From Albula goreensis (Eukaryota > Chordata > Actinopteri > Albuliformes > Albulidae), in contig CM040748.1 in the NCBI GenBank assembly GCA_022829145.1, positions 23,878,501 through 23,942,500 of the forward strand: a stretch of 64,000 nucleotides of DNA, in the 5' to 3' direction. The notes beneath the pieces are model-generated. The model saw only the letters and a program-made list of their open reading frames with translations. It did not search any database and was not told the origin of the DNA. The position numbers and the translations under genes were made by a program. Below are positions 1 through 13,061 of the stretch, in pieces (within the stretch, counting starts at the first letter, position 1; the number at the start of each line of letters is the position of its first letter).

Positions 1-907
1 TCATAGGGAAAACAACTTTAAACGTTACCTGGAAGGAAATGCATTTACTGAACATACATTTGGCATTATCACTGACACTGCGTTGTCAGTTGGGGAGGAA
101 AAAAAAAAAGTTTCTACCAGCTTTCCAAACAGCAATCTCACTATTCAAAGCACAGAGTACGTTTCACTACAAATATGAATTTGCATGTGGGAAAATGTCA
201 GAAGTAAATACCTCTGGTAACTACTTCCATCTGAACCTATGGTATCTGGAGGCAGCATGACCAGCTTTCTATATGCCCAAGTATAATATAACTAGACACC
301 CAGTCCACAAGAAATCTCAAGAAAAGTAGTCCAGTCCAAAATGATTCTAAAGTCAGAGAAATTGGATATTTAACTACATTTTAGAAATGCCACTCATTAC
401 TCAACAGGCAATATACTGCATGTTGCATGTAGCTTTACTAGTAGAATTATGGGTCACATTCCAAACCACTCCCTTGACCCATCCTATCCTTGGTATGAGG
501 GCTGGAAATAAAGGCACCATTGCTGATCGAGACAACCATTACAACATTTAACGAGGAACTTCAACGCAACTAAGCTGCCCTTCATAATCTTTTCACCACA
601 ACATTAATTTATTCTAGTTGTTTAAATCATCACTTGAAAATGATTACTTTACCCAGAGATCACATAATATAGACATGAGGGGGAACAAAGTGTACATTTA
701 TTTGAAAACTCATGCATTCCATTGCAGCTTCTTGCACATACAAAATGAGAAACTTCTGATCAACAATTGATCAGAAAGATTATCACTGCAGTTGATAATA
801 CCCTGCATACCAAGATCCCAGCTACATCCTTCTGTGTGCACACATGTCTCACATGCAATGCGATAAGATATCCCCCATGTCATCGGACAGGTTGATTTTG
901 CTCTTAC

Positions 908-3015
908 CTTATTGTCCTTAACCAGGAGCTGCTGAGGTACCTCTGCAGCGTCCCCTGTGTCTACAATACAAAACACACACCCTTACAGTCTGCAAAACTT
1001 GCTACCCAGTACAATACTATAAAAGAGTTGATTGCCCTGACCACTTTTAACAAGTACTGTTAATGTTAAGGGGCAATAATTAATGTTTGTGAATGGAAAA
1101 ATTACATTGCGGAAGGTTGCACCGGCAAGGTTTATGCAATTACATTTTTTTGTTTTAGGCCTTGTCAAAACATTCCAGATATGAAAGGCCACTTGTGTAC
1201 ACACCACACCAAGCATGACTATCAAGATGCATTATGAATTAAGACTGACCCTTTGGTCAGAGAAACAATTCAATGACAACACATGAATGCCAAAAAGGTG
1301 ACCTTTTTCATGAGATTTAAAGTACATTTTCAACTCCTTACAACAATAAACACTGCAAATCCCTGATTCACTTGCAATCCATAATACACATAATACACTC
1401 TTGAACTTACCCAAAATGGCTGCCGCCTGCAGAGAATACTTCTCTGCATTCACTTCAGAGATCAACTCCTGGACATCAGGGAGATCCTAAAGACAGAAGA
1501 AATGAAAATGCTTCAAAATCTGCAAACAACACTTGCACAAACATGTCTTTTTAACATTGACATGGACTGGTACTGATTTGGATTAGAGATCCATAAATTG
1601 GCAATGAATGGAGTTGCAGCTTATACAGTAAATGCTTGGTTTAAAATGCGGGGTGCTGGAGAGAGCACACTGCAGCTTTGCTAGCATGGATACGAAGGAT
1701 TTCATGACTGATGAATATTCGTTGAGCCACACTTATGTTATTCAGAAACACCCACAGAGTCAAATCCATGAACTGCAATTCCACAAATGCCAAAGGTTTT
1801 ACTGCACATGGTCATCATAAGAGCGAACTGGAGGCTCATGTTCCACCCATCAGATCGACTGAATCAAAACAGCATTTCCCTTTTTTCCTCCCAATCATAC
1901 ATTTCCCTTTGTTCAGGCATCCATTTTCTTCCTAAACATCCCTCACAAAATGGGAATTATGGAGTTATATTTTATGTTAGAGATAGATCCTAAACTGTGT
2001 CAAATAAAGAAACAATGCTGTCCTAAATAAAGAAACAATGCTGTCCTACATACAGCCAGACAATGTCCTTGGCTGTCATTGGGTGACACAGACTCCTACC
2101 TTCAGACTGTTGTTCAGGTTCTTGGCCTTTGACTGGACTTCACGGGCGTATTTCAGAACACGCTCATACAGAACCAGCGCCTCGCTCCACTTCTTCACCA
2201 GCACGTAGGACTGGGCAATGAAGAAACACCTAGGAGGAGGGATGGGGTCAAATCACTCACTATGAAAATGTATAACTTTCACACGCAGACAGGAGGGAAC
2301 TGCAGACACTATTTGCATTTATAAAAGATATCGCAAGGTACACACAGTACATACTTTCATGGCGTCTGCATAACAATTGTAGTAACTACTAACTGTGTGT
2401 TGTCCTGAGCTGTGAGAAAGCAGCGCTGTCATATCACCTGAGGCAGAGGATTCTACCTTTGACTAGCACCTGTTATTTCCAGCAACGCAGAATCTGTATT
2501 GAGAAGTTCAAGTTTTATCATCAGGTCCACACGACAAGGCCATCCAGGCATGTTCAGGCAGATCATCCATAGCTATACAAAATCACTGATCTCAATTTCA
2601 CCCTACTACCCGGTTTGCTTGTCCAGTGAATCCTGTGTGAACTGATTCTGGCAGCTCTGCTAGGTATAGCCCCAACTCGAGCCTTTGTTGAGTCCTGAGG
2701 CTAATGTCACAGCCAATCCTCTAACCTGTATGCCTTGTAAACCAGAGTTTTAAGGGAAATCTCCTTCTGGAAGGTGTGGTCCTCCTCCAGGCCTTGCAGG
2801 GCAGAAAGCTCAGCCAGACTCTGCAGGAGAGAGGTGGAATATTGCATCCTTTGAAAGACAGCACCAGAGATGCCAGGCTTGGTTTTATGCTTTTAGACTA
2901 AGTTACCAAAATGCCATCGCCTGGAATATTCAAAAAGTGTGCTGATCAGGGATCAGTTTACCCCGCTATAAATGACAAAAATATATATAAATATAAATAA
3001 ATGTAAATATAAATG

Positions 3016-3052
<37 letters not shown>

Positions 3053-6000
3053 CCGCAAACCTGCATTCCTACTCAATGGTCCCGGTCTGCTACCACTGAC
3101 CTTTGGTGGCTGCATTGATACTAGCCATTGCCTCAGGTTGGAGCTGCGGACCACGTACCTGCAGGATGATGTCATAGAGGCGGATCAGGTCCTGTGGCCG
3201 TGGGCCCCTCTTGCTCTCGTCAGGCTGTGGCTCCTTCAGCTTGGCATGCAGTGCGTGAGCCATGCTCTCATTGCGCTTCACCACAGTGCACAGCTTGATG
3301 TAGGTCAGGTAGCTGCCAACGCAAAGTCACATGCACACATGGGAATACAGACAGGTTTGGCAATGGACTGAAAAATCAGAGCAAAAACTGAAGACATAAA
3401 CGGACGCCTTGCTAACCTGTGCAAGTACTGCAGGTTGGAGACTTTTCCACTGTCTGAGTCCACAGCTCTCTCTCTCTGTTTCTGTGGTGTGGACACATAT
3501 TAATCAGGACAGGAATTTGCACAGATAAATGACTTGTATACACTCATGTAATGGTGTCACTGTATCATGACAATGATGTAACTGAGGAAAAGACTCCTGA
3601 GATTATTAAAAGAGGAGATTATTGAAGCAACAACAGTGTACCGAGTCAGCCTTGATCTCTTCCCTCACTGCCTGGATGGTATCTCTGCATTCAGCCAGCA
3701 GGGTCTCATACAGGCGCTCCTTTGTCTCCTCATTGTCTGCCTGTTGATGGGGAGAAATGGAGAAGTTAATCCATCACAGCCAGAAGTCGTCCTCAAACAA
3801 GGGAAGCTCCAAAGCCTAAGCCAAACTTCCAACCTAGTCTCAACAAGTCATTCACAGCTAGAGAAAAAAAAAGCAAAAATGTTTGTTATACCATAGAGCA
3901 ATGTGTATACACATCAAAGAGTTCCAGCCTTAGTCCTGGTGGCTGCAGGGTGTGTGCTTGTAATTTAATTGATAAATTAAATTTTACCATTGGTGACTTT
4001 TCTCACCTGGTTCAGATCTACAGTTATTCCTGCTTAGCAAGCAAATAAAATACCTTTTATTTGCTTGATGCATGGCACCAGGGTAGAGAACATGCGATAT
4101 ACATCAAATAAATACAAGCATGATTAAGAAATCAGATCTCCATACCAGTGGTTTTTCCAATAGTACCACTCAAAGTTCCACGATATATTTCAAGTATTTT
4201 TAATAGGCAGGGTCTAAATGGAAGATACAGACTGCCAGCTGGGAGTCAAACTTAAAGAATAACCAAGGCAGTCAATGATGTTACACTGTGTGAGTAAAAT
4301 GACATTCTTCTTTGAAATTTGTTCATGTATATTCACTTTTTCCCCCATCACAGATAAAATGTAATACCGACGACTGACATTACATAGAACTAGTAACAAA
4401 GTCATTATTTTCTACCTCCTCCCAACATATTACCTTCAAACCACCTGTTCTACATAAATTGCATGAGGAAAAATTCTGGTGCAGTCAGAACATTGCGACT
4501 CTTACATCTTCAATTTATTGAGCATGGCAATAAATTTGCAAAGACGTCAACTTTATTGAAACTCCTGTGTGACCAGAGCATCTCTTCAGTTCTGTGCTGC
4601 TCCCTCTTTTGTAGGGACAGCAAACGGATAGGGTTTTTAACCTGTTGAATTTCTGGTAAAGTAGCATTTTTCTCTCCACCCACACTGCAGAGGTATTCAA
4701 GAAGGCTTACCCATAGCAGTACAGCTCCCTTTATCAAAACAATTCCACTATGGAATCTGTAATATTTTTTAGTGAGTGGGAGACGGACTGATTCCACAGG
4801 GAGTGCTACCCATTTTACTCTTATGGAGCTGTAAATACTTTAATACATTCATGAGCTGCATCCAACACTCATCATTACAAGCATTCCTCTTTCTATACCA
4901 ATCACAGGTGCATCAAAGACTGCACCATTACTGCCATTAAAAGAATGAAAGAAATATCCACAGGCTAGATGTGACCTCATGAAAACATTTGGGGTAAAAG
5001 ATTATTCATGCAAGTGGAGCACTGTTGAAACATGCAGATAAAATTAATCTACCAGGAGAAATTGATACGAATTTACAATATGGATCACATCAATTAGTAT
5101 TTATTACTCTGAGCTTTAAACAGCTGATGTTATAAGAATAAAGAGAGCCCAAACACAAAAAAAATGCCATTATAGCTGTGAATGTTAGAGATGTCACTGA
5201 GCAGGTTGCTTCAGCATTCCAGCCCTGCCAGAGACCCTACACTGTCTGAAGAACTGACTCATTCATAAATGGACAGTTGTTCTCTTGTAAACATATATGA
5301 TCCAAACTTTAGTATGTTTAGTAGTCTTGATCTCAAACCAACATTCAATTGCTCTTCTGATGAGCCTTTATGGCTGTTTTCATTGCTTGAACTAATTTTG
5401 TTTTTAGTTTGCACAATATATTATAATATCATAAAATGTTTTTCAGCCACACTGATATTTCAGCTTTGAATTTTTCTGTAACAGAGTTTTCAAAGCACAT
5501 TGTTTAACACCTGAATACAGCACCATTTTGACACCTATGCCCTCTCTGATAATCATATGTAAAAACTAGCAGCAACATGCTTATTATTTGTTTGTTTAAA
5601 CCTTTTTCATTTGTAGCAAAAGTGCTCTTTGTGAAAATCAGATCAAGTAACACGGCTCCATCATGACCAAGAGCAAAAATTGTAGCATATTACCAATCCT
5701 GCCACTTAATGACATGACATTTTAAAATTCTTTGGCTTCTGGGTCATTACTGGGGAGATAAATTACAAAAGTTATATGCAAATTAAAGATTGCGCAAATA
5801 AACATGTAGAGACTAGGCATGAAAATGTCTTTGGTCTCTCATTGTATTCTCTCAAATGTACAGCACAAACAATAAGAGCAGCACAGCATATTCAGTAGGA
5901 CATTACAATAGATGTTAAAATTTAAATTTCACAATCAAAATGTCAATTTGTTTGAATGGATACAATTTCATTAAGTTCAAACTCAAATCTGTGCCACTGC

Positions 6001-9000
6001 CACTTAAGTTCTTTGAGCCTTATCAACAGGACCTCTTAGTCTATGACAGGTACCACTAAAATCATCGACCAAAAAAAAAAAAAAAAAAAAAAATCAGCGA
6101 GTTGAAAACAAAGGGATCAAAGGGGAAGTATGCCATAACTTCACAAAATAACTTAACAATAAGACGCTTTCAGGTGCTCAAGATAGCTCTGAGACTTTGT
6201 CATGTGGTGCCACCCAAACCAGTGGCACTCCCTGCCAGCAGCTAACAAGACAAACCAAACTGGGATAACTCGTTTTCATTCCCCACACAAGTTACCTACC
6301 CACGAGGGAGGGGAGGTGGGAGGGAGCGAGGCAGAACCTGTCCCACCCAGGGACTCCCTCCACATACCTCCAATGTTTACCTGAGAGGCTAATCAAGACA
6401 TGCGTAGGGAAGAGTCATCATTAAGGGTAAGTTATAGTACCTTGTGACATTCTAAACCCCTGGCCACAATATAAATCTTCAAAAACATATCTTTGCTCGT
6501 CCATAAATCAGACATAGACCCCACAGTTCAACAGAATATGCATTCTGACTTGCTGTGAAAGCCATGGCAGGGTTTGAGCCATGATAATTACTCAGCCCTG
6601 CAGAGAAGTGTCAGGCTCAGTCTTCAGTAGCTTATTGGAGAGTGGCTCTCAGACCGCAAATTTACACAAGTGGGTGGCCAAATTTACAGCAAGTAAGGCC
6701 TATTTGTTTTTCAGTCAATGCAAAAATACAAAGAAACAAATGACTGATACCATTTGGTGCTGTCTCATTGAGTTTTTGGCTGTTTTAATTGACAGGACAA
6801 AAGGGATTTTATTACTCTGCAACCTGAGCCACACAACCATAACTAATATATTGCTATTTGCATGTAGAAAACTACTGATCTCAAGGAAGAAACAGTGAAT
6901 TCTGAGTCTGCCGTAATCAGAGGCAATTTAAGCATAGAGCTGATGATCAAGGTCTCATGGTCTCCTGATATACTGCCATTTCAGACTGAGGCATAATAGG
7001 GGTTCAGGGTGCAGTGTATCACCGCACCTTTTATTCATTTCACAAGGCTGTTGCAAAAGCACCTGTGTGACTACCAGAGGCATTCGGTATCAGCGGCTGT
7101 GATGGAATGAAAGCTGGTGTTGCGACAGACTGCATGCCAGGGCCCTGACTGCTCTGAGGGTGTGGCAGGCCTGACTGGAACAGTTTGCTTTGGGGCTGGG
7201 GAAAGATTCACTCCCAATCTGCGGTTTCCCGTGAATATAACGGCAGAGGGCTCCACCTGCTGAGCAGGGTGGATAACACTACATGTAGGAAAATTAAAAA
7301 AACCCCATGTAATGGCTTGGGAACACACCATACTGCCTTTGGGAAAATGTCAACCATTTTACAGTAAGTGAATGAAGAAAAGAATGATTGGACAAATGCA
7401 CAATGAGAAGAGATATGGAACAGAAGTTTTTAACTAGTCTGTTGAGTGTGTATACTGGTCTTCATTAAACCTTAATTACAATTCCTGGAGTATAAAGAGC
7501 TGTCAATTGTTTACCATTGAACACTTAATTTGTAACTACTTGCTCCCTTAACATTGCATCAGTAAGAAATTGAGAACATGACAAGGAACAAATATTTAAA
7601 TGATATTTAAAGACTTAACGGGTCAGATCTAAAGTCAGACAACTAAAGCCTGAGCATCAATTGAGACAGGTCTGCACAAAACCCAGCACACACAGGGTTA
7701 ACTCCAGGGCCAGAATCAGTGGTGTCCTGCACCTCCACCCTGTGACACAGTGCTTTAACCCACTACAGATGCTGTCGAACATAGCTATAAAGATGCAATA
7801 AACATGGGCAAGAGACGTTCAAATGATGACGCATTACAGAAGTTAATGTTTTAGGCCAAGGCACGACTGCAGCTTGCACAAGTCAATTTTACAAACAAGC
7901 CATGGCAAGACTTTGCAAGGCTATTAGAAAGAGCCAACCCTGGGCATTAGGTCTACTGTGTATAACCGCTACCGTGTCCTAAGCCATCTTGTAACAGATT
8001 ACAGTCAATAAAGAGCTTTTTGTCATACTGACATTGTACACTGAATTAAACTTTTTGCATAGATCAAAAAGTTTGACTAGAACTGGATGGCAGACAGTGT
8101 ACACTTCTGGCTTCTTAACCCATCTGTATTAAAACTGAAGAGGTGCCACACTGCACACTATGGTGTCTGGGTCCGGGGGGACATACCTGTGCTATGGCTG
8201 CCTCATTGTCTCCCAGACCCAGAAGGAAGATACGGGCCTTGTCGATCTTCACAGGTACCGTGCGTCCCCGCCACTCCACCTCACTCATAGTGGCGGCCTG
8301 CTTTGCCCTGGTCTGTGTGATCAGAGTCTACGAGCAACAGCAACACACATCAGTGAGACCGCATGCACCCAGCCTAGGTTCTCTTACACTGGATACAACC
8401 CGTTTTATTGAGCTCAAACAAAAGCAATTGATGTCTACTTTCAGAAACAGGAATTTCTTGTACCAGTACACACATAACTTGCCATATGAAACTATATTTA
8501 GATTAAATATTCCTGGATTGCTATCAAAAATACCTTTACATGAGCAACATAAATATAAGCAAATATTTTTTAATTTCCAGTAGCTCTAATCATTTAACAG
8601 TAAAACTGTACAAAAATCATACTGTATGAAACTGATGGAAGCAATGACATTTCAATTGAATGCAAACTGCTGAGAGTCATGAGCTAAACAGTGTTCCTGA
8701 TTTTGTATCACTGAATTAGAACACAGTGCTTTACATATCACATTATCTTCAGATTTGTTTCAACTTCTGACATCATTTGGCAAATATATAAGATAGTGTC
8801 TTCATTATTTGCATGCAAACAAGATGATACCACTCTGAAGCTGGCCTGGAATATCGGTATGATACATGATACTGGATTGATGTGGGCTGCTTTGTCAAGA
8901 GTCTGTTAGTTCTGACAGTTTTAAAATGCTCGATTTGCAGGAAATATTTGAGAAGCACTGACCTCCAGCTTTTCGGCCATCATACCCCCTCCCCCTCCGG

Positions 9001-11151
9001 CGCTCAGCCTCATCTGCATCAGGTCGTTTATGGCGTTTTGGTCACCTAGAAGCACAGAGAAGGAATGAGGGTCACTCAGGGGAAGCACACTCTAATAAGC
9101 TGCCAGGGTTACTGGTTTAAAGAATGGCTCTTACCAATGTTGTAGGCACAGTAGCGGATGTTGGGGGAGATTTCCTCCACACGCTGATGGTACAGCACTG
9201 CCTGCTCTTCTGTGAATGCACTTGCCAGCTTCTCATAGATTGTTCTACAAATAGATGGTAAGATAAAGTGAATATGATCACTTATTCAGGTAGTTTAAGT
9301 TTACAGGGGTGGCAGCCAAGGGTAATTAATAAGCTCCAATAAGCTGACCAGAATTAAGCATGTTCTCTATAGCCAATGGGTACTACTAACCCTGACCAAT
9401 ATCAAAATCATCCATGATAAATAAATGTGATGATCATCAGATACTTCCAGACCTACCTTTCAGCTTTTTGTGTATGACGTGCAAACTATGGACGGAGGGG
9501 TGTTGTGTGAATGGGTGTCGTAAGGGATTTCAGGAAGCACCATCGTACTTGCACTTATTGAAGGCCTCCATCGCAGCTTTCCACTGCTGAAGCTCAAACT
9601 GCACCATTCCAGTCAGGTATGAAGTGTAGGCCTGCGAATGAAACTCTGGTAAGTTCAAACCTGTGATATGTCAGAGGTAAAGGAAACTGGTTCATCCTGT
9701 GCTCCTCTATGACCACAGAAATCCTTACCTGGGCTTCTAGCTTGGTCTTGGCATCCACACGGGGACTCTCACACAGACGCTCCAGGTGTTCTCCATGCTT
9801 TGCAGCCTTGCGCAGGCGGGAGAGCAAGTGGAAGCGTTTGCGTGGTTCTGTGTTTGCCTCCTGCTTCAGCTGCATAGCATAGCTCCACGCCCGTTCAGCT
9901 TCCATTAGTACTAGCAGCAGATATCTAGGGCAGGACACAAGAGGGGAGAGAAACATATGAACCTACTTCATGGCTTAATCTGAGAATACAGCTGGATGGA
10001 ACAGTTTAACAGGAGCAAAAAAAGAAAAACTATATCTCCTTAAACTTTAAGGGCTTACACTGTAAATTAGATACCTGTTATCAGACAGCATCTCCACCGT
10101 CACTTTCTTCCCGGTGAACTTGTGGCGATTCCCCATTTTGAAGCCCAGGGTCTTGCGTAGGCGGCGCAGGCGGCGAGAACAATACCCTCTTTGGAAAGTG
10201 GAGGTTGTACACCATCAGTCACCTCATCCCTGATGTTCAGACACTTTTTTTTTTTTTTTTTAACCTTTACACAGCCATCGCTCACCTGTATCGCTGGTAA
10301 TCTCCATGTCTTAAGCCATGCTGCTGCTGGGAATCCTTAATTATTTGCAGGACTGAAACGTGTTGTCAAGGTTACAGAAACATCAAGGCATTTAAAATGT
10401 CCTATATAATTAATCCCTTGACAATTAATAAGAGAAATAGGATACCTGTTAATACTGTGGAGCAACACATTTCACTGCACAACAGTTTGGAATCTACCAA
10501 CGTTACTACGAGTGGCACATCTAATCCTGGATATAGCACTTCAAAGGACAGTATACTACAGAGTTGCTATCTCACTTGGTAAATTTTTTTTTATGGACAA
10601 TAATAACGTACAACAAACTATTGACCGAAGGAATCGTGGTCTTAACGTTTCTGATCAGTTTCCAGTAAATATTTCGCTGGGTAGTTGGGTAAGGTTACAC
10701 ATGTCAAATCAGCCAAAATCTAGAAAATCCGTCAAGAAATCCAACAGTGGTTTAGAAATATAATTATTGGGAGTTTACATGCAATCACAAATACATTTAA
10801 TTAATTGTCTAAATGTATGATGGTTATATAAAGGCAAACAAATCGGTTTGCTACCTAGCGATATACTAATGACACGTAGACTAACTACGACCGCTAGTAA
10901 GCTAATAGCTTCACCGGCTAGCAAAGTAACCTTAGTTGGGCTAGGTAGCTAGACAGTTAGCACATGAACATCTTATTGAGAAAACACTTTACACTCTTTC
11001 TTTACAATAACTAAATGAGGAATATCCAAAACGAAAGACTGATGTACACAACAGTTAGGATACTTTCTAGTCCGAGCCCCTCATCAGTAGAATTCTCCTT
11101 ATTCTCATCCATTCCAACAAATTTTGTCTCGACGTGCTTCTCCACAGCCAT
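908..11151 (-). CDS. srp68: Signal recognition particle 68 kDa subunit, last exon outside window
   Basis: SRP68 is a subunit of the cytosolic signal recognition particle. It binds SRP RNA through a helical N-terminal domain and pairs with SRP72. Fifteen coding exons, 5' to 3': 11151-11064, 10352-10286, 10188-10075, 9924-9729, 9631-9549, 9244-9135, 9045-8963, 8327-8187, 3740-3642, 3481-3417, 3312-3159, 2820-2726, 2229-2100, 1486-1411, 960-908. Joined they give 518 codons with no stop and consistent phases. Recognisable blocks are HGLRHGDYQRYR (exon 2), the basic RRLRRLRKTLGFKMGNRHK (exon 3), AERAWSYAMQLKQEANTEP (exon 4), EVEWRGRTVPVKIDK (exon 8) and RPQDLIRLYDIILQ (exon 11). The start gives MAVEKHVETKF; the glycine-rich N-terminus of the human protein is absent. 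About 100 C-terminal residues (one exon by human comparison) lie left of position 1. Identification is firm. Confidence 0.96.
2002..2047. repeat. Tandem duplication of a 23-bp unit
   Basis: Two perfect head-to-tail copies of a 23-nt unit beginning AAATAAAGAAAC lie at 2002-2024 and 2025-2047. They sit in the SRP68 intron between the exons at 2100-2229 and 1411-1486, about 50 bp from the donor of the former. They have no obvious function. Confidence 0.95.
3018..3050. repeat. 33-nt A homopolymer (T run on the SRP68 sense strand)
   Basis: An uninterrupted A run lies in the SRP68 intron between exons 3159-3312 and 2726-2820. It follows an AT-rich TATAAATA-like stretch. It could be the tail of a decayed retroelement, but no element body is recognisable. 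Confidence 0.9.
3741..8186 (-). other. SRP68 intron 8, no gene seen
   Basis: This 4.4-kb intron is by far the largest of SRP68; the others are mostly under 700 bp. It is AT-rich, has a 23-nt A run at 6071-6093, and contains only short unsupported open frames. I found no coding similarity, tRNA or clear mobile element in it. Confidence 0.7.
10353..11063 (-). other. srp68: SRP68 intron 1, probable U12-type intron
   Basis: Read on the minus strand, the donor is GTATCCTAAC. The acceptor end reads ACCTTGACAACACGTTTCAG. The donor matches the minor-spliceosome consensus (GTATCCTT) at 7 of 8 positions. CCTTGAC matches the U12 branch site, with its branch A about 13 nt from the acceptor AG. There is no strong polypyrimidine tract before the AG. 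The splice is fixed by phase: GAA A joins TC CTG CAA to give GLEILQII, as in other SRP68 proteins. The intron interior is rich in CTAG/GCTA words around 10850-10960. Confidence 0.75.
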
Positions 11152-12905
11152 CTTTGAGCAACCGTTTCGGCACATGCACCGGAAACTAAACTAAAGGTCA
11201 ACGCTAAAGGGAGGAGCTTAAACTCAAAGCGTAGTTTTGTACACGTGACTCACACTGCACTCATTCTTTGATTCAGAAAATACGACTGGCACCAATTTAT
11301 TACTCTGTGTTGATTGTACCATTGTGTCCAGTGTACCATTTCTAATGAACAGGGCTGACTATTATTGCTCAACAGGAAGTTATTAGGATTGGTACCATGA
11401 AACAAAATAAAACGGATTTCATACACTTACATTGTTTTAGTGACACTGTTGGTCAGTGTTTTTAATTCCATATCCTTGTATCTCCTCCTGACAAAACTGA
11501 CTCAATTGAGATATTAGAGTAATATAATGCAACTTTTAGAATCTGGCTTCTTACCATGCCCAAAATGGCCGAATATATTTTTCTTTGATTTCCTGGAAAG
11601 CGCCGGATGTACATATTTGGGGATACTGTTACGTCGCACTCAAACTACCAAGATACGAGACTGCTTTTACATCACTTCATTGTTAAGGGGCACATGCAGT
11701 TGCAGTGGTGTGTTTTAGGTAATGCTGAAACCAAACCGTAACGGAATAGTGATTTTATTTTTATCATAATATCATAACGGTGAATAAAAGTAGGCATATT
11801 TATTTGGCGTCAGTGGCTTCATTTCTGGTGTAGAAATCTTTCATAACACATAACATACAGCTGCGAGGATCACGTGCCTTGGCGATCACACTGAATTGGT
11901 AATTCACACTGTGATGACTTTAAAGCATCTCCCCTTTGCTGTTGCTTCCATAAATCTCTTTTTGCTGGTGGATTTGCAATGTTTTAACCCCTTTATTTAA
12001 CTCATTAACTACGTATAGCAGCAGCGAGTTGGAGCCATAATGTATACTAGGCATACCTTTATGTGACTGAATGAAAGCATTAAAAAAAATCTTCGGATAC
12101 GACCTTCACAACAGAATACTAGAACATTCTATCTAGTTTTATGTGTCTTTGTGCTGTTATTTTCATAACACTTAAATCTTGAACATGGATTCACAGAATG
12201 TAGTACATTCTACTTAAATGAGTTGGATTGAACTGGAATTATCTTGGTCACATTGCATGCATTTTGCATAAGAACTACACCTTAGAAATATTTTGCAACT
12301 CAATGGAAAATGTCACCAAGACATTCTTTGTCACATAGTCTTGATATTGTAGATCTCATACACATTTGATCAAGGCAGCCTGTGAAGACTGATTGATGGT
12401 TTTTCAGATGTGTAAGTAAATGTAATTGGAATAATCTCCACCACAACACATCTTAGTCTTCATCTTAACTGTTCCAGAAAAGTTCGAGTAATATTACACA
12501 AATATACATTCTTTAAATCACAAATTAATCATGGAAACTTTGAGAACCATTATTGAAGTACAGTTAGTTTTTTTTTTTTACACAGCTGGTGCCTACTCAC
12601 TACGACGTAATACCATACAACAGGTTATAATCCTTTTTCAGAAGGAAGAACATCTGAAGAAGTGGCTTTGTAGACCTGGTGGTGATAAGGCAAGGACTCA
12701 TGTTGTCATTCATATAAACAGCAGAATTATGTGGCCTCTCTACTTACATAACTGTCAACACTGGTAACCAATCAAAATTCTAAAATGCAATAATATTACC
12801 ACAAAACATCATGTTTTAAACACGACACAAATCGAAAGATATATGATAATAATGTGCTCACCGATATCATGGCAGGATATGATTATGGTGTAAAATAAAA
12901 AAAGG
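11152..12905. other. Intergenic: SRP68 promoter to POLG2 3' end
   Basis: About 1.75 kb separates the SRP68 start codon from the POLG2 poly(A) signal. The SRP68-proximal part carries an ATGCACCGGAA element at 11174-11184. The rest is AT-rich with no convincing gene. Short open frames at 11527-11718 and 12531-12767 look like chance. Confidence 0.6.
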
Positions 12906-12911
12906 TTTATT
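12906..12911 (-). terminator. polg2: POLG2 polyadenylation signal
   Basis: AATAAA on the minus strand lies 150 nt downstream of the POLG2 stop codon. Cleavage would be expected about 10-30 nt further (near 12880-12895), giving a short 3' UTR. Confidence 0.65.
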
Positions 12912-13061
12912 CACAGTTGAACTATATTCCCACTGTGTTTATGTTTCCAATAAGGAAAGGTATAGTGGATGCAAAGCTAACCAAAAGAGTCCAAAGAGGA
13001 ATCACATCTGAATGCATCAGTTTTTCTTAGAGGTAGGTCATTTAGAATTGTTGTTTGTGGC

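Noticed and set aside
1-907. Search for the final SRP68 exon and stop codon in the left flank
   Set aside because: No frame matches the expected C-terminal sequence and the phase after the exon at 908-960 stays open. The exon must lie left of the window.
6941-6989. C/D-box snoRNA-like pattern (TGATGA then CTGA) in SRP68 intron 8
   Set aside because: It is antisense to the host gene, the base before TGATGA is not a purine, the flanks do not pair and the span is too short.
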